This document shows, piece after piece, positions 40,531-48,011 of a stretch of DNA of 64,000 bases (within the stretch, counting starts at the first letter, position 1; each line of letters begins with the position of its first letter). The notes beneath the pieces were generated by a model. The model saw only the letters and a list, made by a program, of their open reading frames with translations. It was not told the origin of the DNA and made no database searches. Where the stretch lies: NCBI RefSeq assembly GCF_003597675.1, contig NZ_CP030827.1, forward strand, positions 2,046,001 to 2,110,000. The letters are read 5' to 3'. A program made the translations under genes and the position numbers. The DNA comes from Neorhizobium sp. NCHU2750 (GTDB taxonomy: Bacteria; Pseudomonadota; Alphaproteobacteria; Rhizobiales; Rhizobiaceae).

Positions 40531-40932
40531 GTCGTGGGGAAGCTTTCTTGAGGCGGGAAAGTCTCTTTTTGGCGCCACAGCAACGCAAGGTCAAGTCGCG
40601 CTGAAAAGTCGCGGAACTCGGCGATTTTGCTAATACGACGAGCAGTTGAACAAACATCGGATGCGCGGAAAAAAGGCGCAAAATTCAGCATTAATTGCAC
40701 CATATTTCATCATTTGATTTAAGATCAGGCAAGATATTTAAATTTACCCCATTTCTGACGCAATTCCTGCTGGTGACCCTTGACCCCCAAAGCTTTTACG
40801 AATGAGATACAGGCGCTTGCCCCTGGAGGGTGGCGGGCAACCGGCCGTATTCGAACGAGAACGTATTCCGCGCGAACTTTTGGGGAGCGGCACGGTGCTA
40901 TCAAACACAAAACACAAACAAAGGTTGGGAAA
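40531..40932. other. 402-bp divergent intergenic region between metC and aapJ
   Basis: No protein gene is evident. The sequence is AT-rich around 40660-40745 and holds a CTTGAC -35-like element (40779-40784) and an inverted repeat TTGCCC/GGGCAA (40817-40840) upstream of aapJ. I cannot identify the regulator; in other rhizobia the aap operon is under nitrogen control, but I saw no clear sigma-54 GG/GC element. Confidence 0.55.
40779..40840 (+). promoter_or_regulatory. Possible aapJ promoter and inverted repeat
   Basis: CTTGAC at 40779-40784 has a poor -10 partner (ATGAGA at 17 nt). TTGCCC and GGGCAA (40817-40822, 40835-40840) form 6-bp arms around a 12-nt spacer downstream of it. The pair could be a promoter with an operator; both assignments are tentative. 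Confidence 0.3.
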
Positions 40933-41957
40933 ATGAAAAAGACACTTTTGGCAGCCGTTATCGGCTCAGCCGCCTTTGGTCTGGCGTCGGCAGCGTCCGC
41001 AGACACGCTCAGCGATGTTAAGGCGAAGGGTGTCGTGACCTGCGGCGTAAGCCAGGGTATTCCGGGGTTCTCGAACCCTGATGACAAGGGTGACTGGACG
41101 GGTCTGGACGTCGATTACTGCCGCGGCATCGCTGCCGCCGTTTTCGGCGATCCGAAGAAGGCCAAGTTCGTCGCGCTTTCCAGCAAGGATCGCTTCCCGG
41201 CACTGCAGTCGGGTGAAGTCGACGTGCTGACCCGCAACACACGACCTGGACGATCAGCCGCGATACCTCGCTCGGCTTCAACTTCCGTACCGTCAACTAC
41301 TATGACGGCCAGGGCTTCCTGGTGAAGAAGAGCCTCAACGTGAAGTCGGCTCTCGAACTTTCCGGCGCAGCCGTCTGCGTACAGACCGGCACCACCACCG
41401 AGCTCAACCTCGCCGACTACTTCAAGGCCAACAATCTGCAGTACAACCCGGTCGTCTTCGAAAAGGAAGCCGATGCGACGACTGCCTATGATTCCGGCCG
41501 TTGCGACGTCTACACCACCGACCAGTCTGGCCTCTACGCCATCCGCCTGAAGATGAAGAACCCCGACGAGAACATGGTTCTCCCGGAAGTCATCTCCAAG
41601 GAACCGCTCGGCCCGGCCGTGCGCCAGGGTGACGACAAGTGGTTCGACATTGTCTCGTGGGTTCACTACGCCATGGTCAACGCCGAAGAACTGGGCGTAA
41701 CGTCCAAGAACGTCGATGACATGAAGAACACCGGCAGCCCGGACATCAAGCGCATGCTCGGCGCCGAAGAAGGCACCAAGATCGGTACCGACCTCGGCCT
41801 TACCAACGACTGGGCCTACAACATCATCAAGACCGTCGGCAATTACGGCGAAGTCTTTGATCGCAACGTCGGCCCCGACACTCCGCTCAAGATCCAGCGC
41901 GGCCTGAACGCCCTGTGGACCAAGGGCGGCCTGCAATACGCTCCGCCGATCCGTTAA
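40933..41957 (+). pseudogene. aapJ: AapJ amino-acid ABC transporter substrate-binding protein, frameshifted
   Basis: AapJ is the periplasmic ligand-binding protein of the general amino-acid permease. A signal peptide (KKTLLAAVIGSAAFGLASAASA) and N-terminal domain (VKAKGVVTCGVSQGIPGFSN, GLDVDYCRGIAAAVFGDPKKA) are read from 40933. Near 41237-41242 the sequence AACACACGACC carries two extra bases in a CA repeat. Removing one AC restores RNTTWTISRDTSLGFNFR and the second frame continues through DGQGFLVKKSLNVKS to the stop at 41957. So an intact gene would be one 1023-nt reading frame. As written the protein stops at 41325, or restarts at an internal ATG at 41322. This is a real mutation or an assembly error; the downstream genes are intact. 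Confidence 0.85.
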
Positions 41958-41977
41958 TCGGGTCTCCTGACCCGGTA

Positions 41978-42010
41978 CAGGTGGAGGCGGATCACATCCG
42001 CCTCCACCTG
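41978..42010 (+). repeat. Long perfect hairpin between aapJ and aapQ
   Basis: CAGGTGGAGGCGGAT, a CAC loop, and ATCCGCCTCCACCTG form a perfect 15-bp stem 20 nt after the aapJ stop and 81 nt before aapQ. The tail CTTCATTCAATTTTCC is not a clean T run. Such stems commonly protect the binding-protein message and lower permease expression relative to it. Confidence 0.7.
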
Positions 42011-42091
42011 CTTCATTCAATTTTCCACAAGGGACGCTAGATCCCGAACAAGGGAAATGTCCGCAAAGGACAGATAAGGGGAAATCCGCCT

Positions 42092-43288
42092 ATGGCCGGC
42101 ATGGCGCTCAATTCAGATACGCCAAAACCCAAACGGACAGCATCGCTGATCAATGACCCGCAAGCGCGCGGCATTTTCTATCAGGTGGTCACTGTTGTTC
42201 TGCTCGTACTCTTCGTGTGGATGGTCACCCAGAACACGATCCACAACCTTCAAAAGGCAAATATCGCCTCTGGCTTCGGCTTTCTCAACGGTCGCGCAGG
42301 CTTCGATATCGGCCAGTCGCTGATCGCCTACAGCAGCGATTCGACCTATGGTCGCGCCTTGCTCGTCGGCATTCTCAACACGCTGCAGGTGGCGGTGATC
42401 GGCATCGTTACGGCCACGATCATCGGTCTCGTCGTCGGCATTGCGCGGCTTTCCAACAACTGGCTGGTCGCCAAGCTGGCGCAGGTCTATGTGGAAATCT
42501 TCCGCAACATCCCGCCGCTGCTTGTCATCCTGTTCTGGTACAAGGGCGTTCTCGCAATTTTGCCGCAGGCCCGCGCCTCGTTGCAACTGCCCTTCTCGAC
42601 CTATCTCAACAATCGCGGCCTGTTCTTTCCCCGCCCCGTCTGGGGCGATAGCGCATGGCTCATACCGATTGCCCTGCTTGTCGGCATTGTCGCCAGCGTC
42701 TTCGTCGCCCGTTGGGCAAAGCAGCGGCAGATGCGGACTGGTCAGCCTTTCCATACGATCTGGGCCGGGCTTGCACTGATCATCGGGCTGCCATTGCTGG
42801 TCTTCCTCGTTCTCGGCGCGCCGCTGTCCTTCGACTATCCTGTCGCCGGCAAGTTCAACCTGACGGGCGGATCGGTGGTCGGTCCTGAATTCATCTCGCT
42901 TTATCTCGCGCTGTCTTTCTACACGGCCTCCTTCATCGCCGAGATCGTCCGCGCCGGTATCCGCTCCGTACCCAAGGGTCAGACGGAAGCCGCCAATGCG
43001 CTCGGGCTGCGCTCGAATTCCATCACGCGGTTGATCGTCCTGCCCCAGGCACTCAGGATCATCATTCCGCCGCTGACGAGCCAGTATCTCAATCTCACCA
43101 AGAACTCGTCGCTCGCAGTCGCCGCCGGTTTTGCCGACGTCTATGCGATAGGCGGAACCATGCTCAACCAGACCGGTCAGGCCGTCGAGATCGTTGCCCT
43201 GTTCCTGGTGATCTATCTGTCGATCTCCGTCAGCACCGCGATCTTCATGAACTGGTTCAATGCCAAGATGGCGCTGGTGGAGAGATAA
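42092..43288 (+). CDS. aapQ: General amino-acid ABC transporter permease AapQ
   Basis: This 398-aa membrane protein is one of two permeases of AapJQMP, which imports a broad range of L-amino acids. It has a cytoplasmic N-terminus ([20 protein letters not shown]), about eight membrane helices and the inner-loop EAA motif [25 protein letters not shown] (in parts). The AapQ/BztB subfamily has a long extra segment between early helices, as seen here. It starts 134 nt after aapJ, beyond the hairpin, and its stop is 2 nt before aapM. An alternative start is the ATG at 42101. Confidence 0.93.
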   Translation: MAGMALNSDTPKPKRTASLINDPQARGIFYQVVTVVLLVLFVWMVTQNTIHNLQKANIASGFGFLNGRAGFDIGQSLIAYSSDSTYGRALLVGILNTLQVAVIGIVTATIIGLVVGIARLSNNWLVAKLAQVYVEIFRNIPPLLVILFWYKGVLAILPQARASLQLPFSTYLNNRGLFFPRPVWGDSAWLIPIALLVGIVASVFVARWAKQRQMRTGQPFHTIWAGLALIIGLPLLVFLVLGAPLSFDYPVAGKFNLTGGSVVGPEFISLYLALSFYTASFIAEIVRAGIRSVPKGQTEAANALGLRSNSITRLIVLPQALRIIIPPLTSQYLNLTKNSSLAVAAGFADVYAIGGTMLNQTGQAVEIVALFLVIYLSISVSTAIFMNWFNAKMALVER

Positions 43289-43290
43289 GA

Positions 43291-44445
43291 ATGGCACAGA
43301 CGACAGCCTATATCCGCCAGGAAATGGTATCGCCGCAGCCCGCTCCCATGGGACAGACCGGCGCATCCCACTGGGTGCGGACCAAACTGCTGGCAACGCC
43401 CAAGGACGTGGTCCTGACGATCATCGCCCTTGCTGTGCTGGCTTATATCATACCGAACATCGTCAACTGGCTCTTCGTCCAGGCCGTCTGGGTGGGAAGC
43501 GACAGATCCGCCTGCGCCACCATCGTGCAGGGTGGCGTCCTTCCGGATGGACAATCCGGCGCCTGCTGGGCCTTCATCGGAGCGAAATTCCAGCAATTCA
43601 TGTTCGGACGCTACCCGATCGATGAAAGATGGCGGCCGGTCCTTGTCGCGGTCCTGTTCATCATCCTGCTCATACCCATGCTCATTCCAAAAGCCCCCTA
43701 CAAGGGGTGGAATGCGCTGGCGTTGTTCATCATTCTGCCCTTCGTCTCGTTCTTCCTGCTGATCGGCGGCGTCTTCGGCCTGCCGCATGTGGAGACCGAA
43801 CTCTGGGGCGGCCTGATGGTGACGCTGATCCTGTCCTTCTTCGGGATCACCGTGTCCTTGCCGCTCGGCATCATCCTGGCGCTCGGGCGACGGTCGACCA
43901 TGCCGGTCATCCGCACGCTCAGTGTCGTCTTCATCGAGGTGATCCGCGGCATCCCGCTGGTGACCGTGCTGTTCATGGCAAGCGTCATGCTGCCACTGTT
44001 CCTGCCTGACGGCTGGACGTTCGACAAACTGCTGCGCGCCCTGATCGGTGTATCGATCTTCTCGTCGGCCTATATGGCGGAGACGATCCGTGCGGGCCTG
44101 CAGGCGATACCCAAGGGTCAGTTCGAAGGCGCAGATTCGCTCGGCCTCAGCTACTGGCACAAGATGCGCCTGATCATCCTGCCGCAGGCGATCAAGCTGG
44201 TCATCCCGAGCATCGTCAACACCTTCATCGGGCTGTTCAAGGACACGTCGCTGGTTTCGATCATCGGCATGTTCGACCTGCTCGGCGTCGTAACCCTCAA
44301 CCAGTCGGACCCGAACTGGTCGACACCGGTCACGCCGGTCACAGGATATGTGTTCGCCGGTTTCGTTTTCTGGGTTTTCTGCTTCGGCATGTCGCGCTAT
44401 TCCTCCTTCATGGAACGGCACCTCGACACCGGCCACAAGCGCTAG
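43291..44445 (+). CDS. aapM: General amino-acid ABC transporter permease AapM
   Basis: This 384-aa membrane protein is the second permease of the Aap system. It has about eight hydrophobic helices ([36 protein letters not shown], and so on). A large loop ([29 protein letters not shown] in parts) between the first helices is typical of AapM/BztC. The EAA loop [26 protein letters not shown] (in parts) contacts AapP. The start codon lies 2 nt after the aapQ stop, so the two are coupled. Confidence 0.93.
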   Translation: MAQTTAYIRQEMVSPQPAPMGQTGASHWVRTKLLATPKDVVLTIIALAVLAYIIPNIVNWLFVQAVWVGSDRSACATIVQGGVLPDGQSGACWAFIGAKFQQFMFGRYPIDERWRPVLVAVLFIILLIPMLIPKAPYKGWNALALFIILPFVSFFLLIGGVFGLPHVETELWGGLMVTLILSFFGITVSLPLGIILALGRRSTMPVIRTLSVVFIEVIRGIPLVTVLFMASVMLPLFLPDGWTFDKLLRALIGVSIFSSAYMAETIRAGLQAIPKGQFEGADSLGLSYWHKMRLIILPQAIKLVIPSIVNTFIGLFKDTSLVSIIGMFDLLGVVTLNQSDPNWSTPVTPVTGYVFAGFVFWVFCFGMSRYSSFMERHLDTGHKR

Positions 44446-44476
44446 CAGCCGCAACATAAATATAAAGGGACAAATC

Positions 44477-45250
44477 ATGGCCGAGACCCAAGCCAAAAAA
44501 ATGACCGTATCAAGCACCGACGTTGCGGTCGAAATTGTCGGGATGAACAAGTGGTATGGGGATTTCCACGTTCTGCGCGACATCAATCTGAAGGTGATGA
44601 AGGGCGAGCGCATCGTCATCGCCGGCCCGTCTGGCTCCGGCAAGTCGACGATGATCCGTTGCATCAACCGGCTGGAAGAACACCAGTCGGGCAACATCAT
44701 CGTCGATAATATCGAGCTCACCAACGACCTGAAGAAGATCGACGAAGTGCGCCGCGAAGTCGGCATGGTGTTCCAGCACTTCAACCTCTTCCCGCACCTG
44801 ACCATTCTGGAAAACTGCACGCTTGCCCCGATCTGGGTGCGCAAGATGCCGAAGAAGGAAGCCGAAGAGATCGCGATGCACTATCTGAAGCGCGTCAAGA
44901 TCCCCGAACAGGCGAACAAGTATCCGGGCCAGCTTTCCGGCGGCCAGCAGCAGCGTGTGGCCATCGCCCGCTCGCTCTGCATGAAGCCGAAGATCATGCT
45001 GTTCGACGAGCCGACCTCGGCTCTCGACCCGGAAATGGTCAAGGAAGTCCTCGACACCATGGTCTCGCTTGCCGAAGAAGGCATGACGATGATGTGCGTC
45101 ACCCATGAAATGGGCTTTGCCCGTCAGGTCGCCAACCGCGTCATCTTCATGGACCAGGGCCAGATCGTCGAGCAGAATTCGCCGGCCGAATTCTTCGACA
45201 ATCCGCAGCACGAGCGCACCAGGCTCTTCCTCAGCCAGATCCTGCACTGA
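44477..45250 (+). CDS. aapP: General amino-acid ABC transporter ATP-binding protein AapP
   Basis: This 257-aa ABC ATPase energises AapQ/AapM. Walker [10 protein letters not shown] is at residues 50-58, the signature is [13 protein letters not shown], Walker B is [13 protein letters not shown], and the switch region is [11 protein letters not shown]. It starts at 44477 ([11 protein letters not shown]) after a 31-nt gap; an ATG further upstream is inside aapM and was rejected. It is the last gene of the operon and is followed by a bidirectional terminator. Confidence 0.95.
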   Translation: MAETQAKKMTVSSTDVAVEIVGMNKWYGDFHVLRDINLKVMKGERIVIAGPSGSGKSTMIRCINRLEEHQSGNIIVDNIELTNDLKKIDEVRREVGMVFQHFNLFPHLTILENCTLAPIWVRKMPKKEAEEIAMHYLKRVKIPEQANKYPGQLSGGQQQRVAIARSLCMKPKIMLFDEPTSALDPEMVKEVLDTMVSLAEEGMTMMCVTHEMGFARQVANRVIFMDQGQIVEQNSPAEFFDNPQHERTRLFLSQILH

Positions 45251-45297
45251 TATCGCGCCCGGAAGTTCCTCTCGGACTTTCTCCGGCACTAAAAGAC

Positions 45298-45337
45298 AAA
45301 GGGCGTCCCGCTGATTTCGGCACGCCCTTTTTGATTT
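45298..45337. terminator. Bidirectional terminator after aapP
   Basis: AAAGGGCGT and ACGCCCTTT form a 9-bp stem with a 15-nt loop; the plus strand continues TTGATTT. On the minus strand the stem is followed by GTCTTTTAG, so it may also serve the convergent outer-membrane protein gene at 45388. Confidence 0.8.
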
Positions 45338-45387
45338 GGATATCTGAAGGACGGCCCGGTCACCTTGCCATCCACCACCCGGCAGTC

Positions 45388-46044
45388 TCACCACCTGTAG
45401 GAATAATTGGCATTCACGCTGGCAATCGTATCGGCATCGGAAAAGCTGCGATTGAGATTGCCCGTCAGCGTGATGTTCTTGCCGAGCTGTTGCTCGATAC
45501 CGACCGACGCACCGAAACTGTCGAAGCTGTTGACACTGTTGGCCGACGCGATGAAGGCCGTGCCCGTATCCGCGCGGCCGAGCCTGATGGACTGGCTCGC
45601 GTCGATGCCGGCCCAGTCGCCCTGCACGCCATCATAGCGGAGCGTATAGCTGCTCTGCCGCTCGACATTGTAAGTCGGGGTGGCGATCTGCTTCTCGTAA
45701 TAGTTCATAGAGATCGACGCCGTGTCGGCGAGGCTGTCGAGATCGAGGCCGATGTCGCGTGACATCTGATAGGCCGGCCGATTGGTATCCGCCGTCTTGA
45801 TCTTGCTCCAGAATTTGAGCGGCGTATCGACGACCTCGCCGGTCTTGGAAGCATCGACGCCGAGATCGAAACCGGCCTCCGGCTCCAGCCGCATGGGCAG
45901 CCGCATGCCGAGTTTCACCGCATAGCTCGTGTCGGAATTCTTGATGGGTTGCCAGATCAGCGGCAGGTCGTCGGCATGGGCAGCCCCCGAACCGGCGGCG
46001 ATCAGCACCACCATGCCGGCCGCGGCAAGAATATGCCTGTTCAT
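45388..46044 (-). CDS. Putative secreted beta-barrel protein
   Basis: This 218-aa precursor starts MNRHILAAAGMVVLIAAGSG with a signal peptide ending near AAHA. The mature part alternates polar and hydrophobic residues in beta-strand fashion (TASISMNYYEKQIATPTYNV, SYTLRYDGVQGDWAGI, TLTGNLNRSFSD) and ends in the aromatic Trp of NANYSYRW. A terminal aromatic residue is the outer-membrane insertion signal recognised by the Bam complex. I do not recognise a named family. The start at 46044 is preferred; MSLSLRVGIR at 46074 would precede the signal peptide. The aapP terminator separates it from the aap operon. Confidence 0.7.
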   Translation of the reverse strand: MNRHILAAAGMVVLIAAGSGAAHADDLPLIWQPIKNSDTSYAVKLGMRLPMRLEPEAGFDLGVDASKTGEVVDTPLKFWSKIKTADTNRPAYQMSRDIGLDLDSLADTASISMNYYEKQIATPTYNVERQSSYTLRYDGVQGDWAGIDASQSIRLGRADTGTAFIASANSVNSFDSFGASVGIEQQLGKNITLTGNLNRSFSDADTIASVNANYSYRW

Positions 46045-46375
46045 ACGTATCCCCACTCGAAGGCTCAAAGACAATGCAAAGGCCCGGGCCGCACCATGCG
46101 GCCCGCCAACAAACCGTTTTCAATGTATTGAAGGCGCCAAAGCGGGAGCCCCTGCTCCCGACGCCGATCTACCTTCCCCTGCGCGACGCAACGGAACCGA
46201 TGCCTGCGATTATACTGCAATTTGCAGTGCACAGAAATCACAAAAGGTTTTTCGCATATGCGAACAAGCACAGGTAAAATGTCTTAGCCCGGCTCCCGCG
46301 GGCACCAGTCGGAGACCGACACGGGAACAAATGTCAACTCTGGCCGTTGCAGGTCTCAATTCCAGGGAGACGGCG
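46045..46375. other. 331-bp divergent intergenic region with strong hairpins and a stress promoter
   Basis: No protein gene is evident. It holds two perfect GC hairpins near the outer-membrane-protein side: CGGGCCGCA/TGCGGCCCG at 46085-46105 and CGGGAGC/GCTCCCG at 46143-46160. It also has an ACTGCAA/TTGCAGT palindrome (46214-46228), TTCGCATATGCGAA (46251-46264), and the GGAAC-N16-CGTT promoter at 46324-46348. This density of structure is unusual for a spacer. Confidence 0.6.
46324..46348 (+). promoter_or_regulatory. Candidate general-stress-response (EcfG/RpoE2-type) promoter
   Basis: GGAAC (46324-46328), a 16-nt spacer and CGTT (46345-46348) match exactly the -35/-10 pattern known for EcfG-type sigma factors in alphaproteobacteria (GGAAC-N16/17-CGTT). 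The start codon of the small secreted protein is 28 nt downstream, a normal distance. The match is by eye. Confidence 0.6.
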
Positions 46376-46696
46376 ATGAAATCCATCCTAGCATCCGCCA
46401 TTTTGGCTGCAGCGCTGGCCAGCAGCCTCACATCCGCCGCATCCGCGGCCACCATAACCTATGGCAGCGTGGGCATTACCCGCGGGTCTGATGTCGATGC
46501 CCGCTATATGGCCGCCCGCGATTTCTGCAGCCGTGAGGCTGAAACGCCACCGCGCGGCACCTATCACATCGGCGATTTCTATTATCGCACGGCGCTGCGG
46601 GCCTGCCTCTATCGCCAGGGATTTTCGGCTGAAGGCGAATACGCCTACCCGGTGCCGCTCTTCGGCAGCCCGTCCCGCCATCATCGCCATAAGTGA
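46376..46696 (+). CDS. Small secreted protein, probably stress-induced
   Basis: This 106-aa precursor has a signal peptide (MKSILASAILAAALASSLTS up to the SAASA/A cleavage region). The mature part contains YGSVGITRGSDVDARYMAARDFCSREAETPPRG (read in parts), TALRACLYRQG and a basic, His-rich end (SPSRHHRHK). Two Cys (DFCSRE, RACLYR) could form a disulfide. I recognise no named domain. CAGGGAGACGGCG is the ribosome binding site. A GGAAC-N16-CGTT promoter lies directly upstream, so control by a general stress response is likely. An upstream in-frame ATG is disfavoured because it would precede the signal peptide. Confidence 0.72.
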   Translation: MKSILASAILAAALASSLTSAASAATITYGSVGITRGSDVDARYMAARDFCSREAETPPRGTYHIGDFYYRTALRACLYRQGFSAEGEYAYPVPLFGSPSRHHRHK

Positions 46697-47017
46697 TCCA
46701 CAAGTCGGACTGCCGCCCGCATGACAGCGGTCCGGACAGAATGCTACAGCCTCGGAAAACGGTCTGAACCGACCGCCTCAGCGATGTGGCTTGCCGCCAT
46801 GCTCTCTATTCGTTCGCGCGCAGAAAATTCTCGCGCTCAGGATGGCTGGCTATATTTCCACGACCTTCGGATAAAATGCCCGAACCACGAAACTGGACGG
46901 GCGTACATGTCGTTATGACCTTGAACTCAAAGGGTTGAGCGGTATTTGTCATCGCGGGCCGTGAATTACATTTCACGGCCGAATAATTTACTCAGCATAA
47001 TCCATTTGAGGAACCTC
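46697..47017. other. 321-bp intergenic region before the His-rich small protein
   Basis: No protein gene is evident. An 8-bp imperfect hairpin (CGGACTGC/GCGGTCCG) follows the upstream gene and may end its transcript. Close to the downstream gene, GGCCGTGAA/TTCACGGCC (46957-46965 and 46972-46980) forms a perfect 9-bp stem-loop. The rest shows no repeat, RNA motif or promoter I can support. Confidence 0.55.
46957..46980 (+). promoter_or_regulatory. 9-bp inverted repeat in the leader of the His-rich small gene
   Basis: GGCCGTGAA and TTCACGGCC with a 6-nt loop lie 38 nt before the ATG at 47018. It is followed by GAATAATTT. It could be an operator or a 5' UTR stem; I do not recognise the regulator. 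Confidence 0.4.
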
Positions 47018-47242
47018 ATGAAAAAGACCGGCATTATCGCAACCGCCGTTTCGGTTATCCTGTTCTCCACCTCCGCAGCATTCGCGCAGAACTCCCCCTC
47101 CACGCATGATCGCATGTCGGGCCCGGCACATGGGCATCACCATGTATATAAGCCCCGCCATCATCAGCGGTGCCACTACGTGACCAAGCGCGTTCGCCAT
47201 CACGGCCATTGGGTCAATCAGAAGGTTCGCGTTTGCCGCTAA
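47018..47242 (+). CDS. Small His-rich secreted protein
   Basis: This 74-aa precursor has a signal peptide (MKKTGIIATAVSVILFSTSA, cleavage near AFAQ). The mature part has 11 His (GHHHVYKPRHHQRCHYV, RHHGHW) and two Cys, ending KVRVCR. This composition suggests metal binding at the periphery of the cell, but the sequence does not prove it. TTGAGGAACCTC precedes the ATG, a good ribosome binding site. It lies downstream of a stem-loop that could regulate it. I recognise only a loose resemblance to short rhizobial proteins with an HGHWV-x-KVRVCR end. Confidence 0.65.
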   Translation: MKKTGIIATAVSVILFSTSAAFAQNSPSTHDRMSGPAHGHHHVYKPRHHQRCHYVTKRVRHHGHWVNQKVRVCR

Positions 47243-47377
47243 CCACACGGCGAAGCCTGGTCCATGCCGACCGGGCTTCGCCAGCCAGCGCTGAACACTT
47301 GCCCGGCTTGCTGATACGCGAAGGAGTGGCGGCGAAAGACTTCGCAAGACCGCCGGCAACCCGATCGCACGGGGTTG

Positions 47378-47420
47378 TCACTCATGTCTTAGGTACAGAA
47401 TGCTACCTATGTCTTCGGTA
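47378..47420. repeat. Two imperfect direct repeats next to tRNA-Arg, possible insertion-sequence end relic
   Basis: TCACTCATGTCTTAGGTA (47378-47395) and CTACCTATGTCTTCGGTA (47403-47420) share 13 of 18 positions at a 25-bp offset. The ATGTCT-CGGTA units resemble the multiple repeats found at the ends of some IS21-type elements, from memory. No transposase is present. The pair ends 16 bp from the tRNA 3' end. Confidence 0.35.
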
Positions 47421-47436
47421 TGGACAAGGAAAGTGG

Positions 47437-47513
47437 TGGCGACCCCTGCAGGACTCGAACCTGCGACCTGCTGCTTAGAAGGCAGCTGCTCTATCCAGTT
47501 GAGCTAAGGGGCC
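47437..47513 (-). tRNA. tRNA-Arg (anticodon TCT)
   Basis: The minus strand reads GGCCCCTTAGCTCAACTGGA... with the acceptor stem GGCCCCT / AGGGGTC, D-loop AGCTCAACTGGATAGAGC, anticodon arm GCTGC-CTTCTAA-GCAGC (anticodon TCT) and T-arm CGCAGGTTCGAGTCCTGC. The 3' CCA is encoded (77 nt). The TCT anticodon reads AGA/AGG arginine codons. The clover-leaf folds by eye with one G-U pair in the acceptor stem. Confidence 0.96.
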
Positions 47514-47553
47514 TTGACTGGCACGCGTTACGAAAAACGGCGCGCCATGAAAT

Positions 47554-47859
47554 TCAGTGTGTCCAGGGCGTCTGCCGGTTGAACCGGAAATTGTCCGTAT
47601 AGGAAATCGCCTGGCGAGTGGGTTCCTTCGGCTGGATGACCCTGTATTCGATGCCTTCGCGCTTGGCATAGGCTTCGGCCAGTTCCTGCGTTTCGAAAGT
47701 CAGCCGCAGTTGCTGTTTCATGTCCGAAGACGAGGTATAGCCGAACACGGGATCGATGCTGCGCGGCACTTCCGGATCGAATTCCAGAACCCAAAGATGC
47801 GTCTTTGCCTTGCCCGACTGCATGGCAGTCTTTGCCGGACGATAGATCTTTGCAGCCAT
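47554..47859 (-). CDS. ETC complex I subunit, NDUFS4-like
   Basis: This 101-aa protein (MAAKIYRPAKTAMQSGKAKT) fits the NDUFS4-like complex I accessory family (PF04800), with HLWVLEFDPEVPRSIDPVFGYTSSSDM (in parts), LTFETQELAEAYAKREGI and the C-terminal NFRFNRQTPWTH. In mitochondria NDUFS4 stabilises the complex I N-module; alphaproteobacteria hold the bacterial homologue, commonly away from the nuo operon, as here. The start at 47859 is the first Met of the family sequence. It sits directly upstream of the tRNA in the same orientation. Confidence 0.88.
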   Translation of the reverse strand: MAAKIYRPAKTAMQSGKAKTHLWVLEFDPEVPRSIDPVFGYTSSSDMKQQLRLTFETQELAEAYAKREGIEYRVIQPKEPTRQAISYTDNFRFNRQTPWTH

Positions 47860-48011
47860 GAGCCTCAATACCCCGTAAATCGATCGGCCAGTCTTGCCAC
47901 TTCGCCCTTTCAAAAGCGTGAAGGCGGCTGACTCGCGCATGCTGCACATTCGCAGCCATAACGCTTTTGCCGCGTCGATGATCCATTGTCAACGACGACG
48001 GCGTAGGCAAA

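Noticed and set aside
40531..40700. SAM-II or other riboswitch upstream of metC.
   Set aside because: I compared with the remembered SAM-II core and saw neither the pseudoknot arms nor the conserved loop. Absence by eye is not proof; a covariance-model scan would settle it.
41225..41345. Programmed frameshifting in aapJ.
   Set aside because: The CA repeat is not a slippery heptamer, there is no stimulatory hairpin nearby and the family does not use recoding. An indel is simpler.
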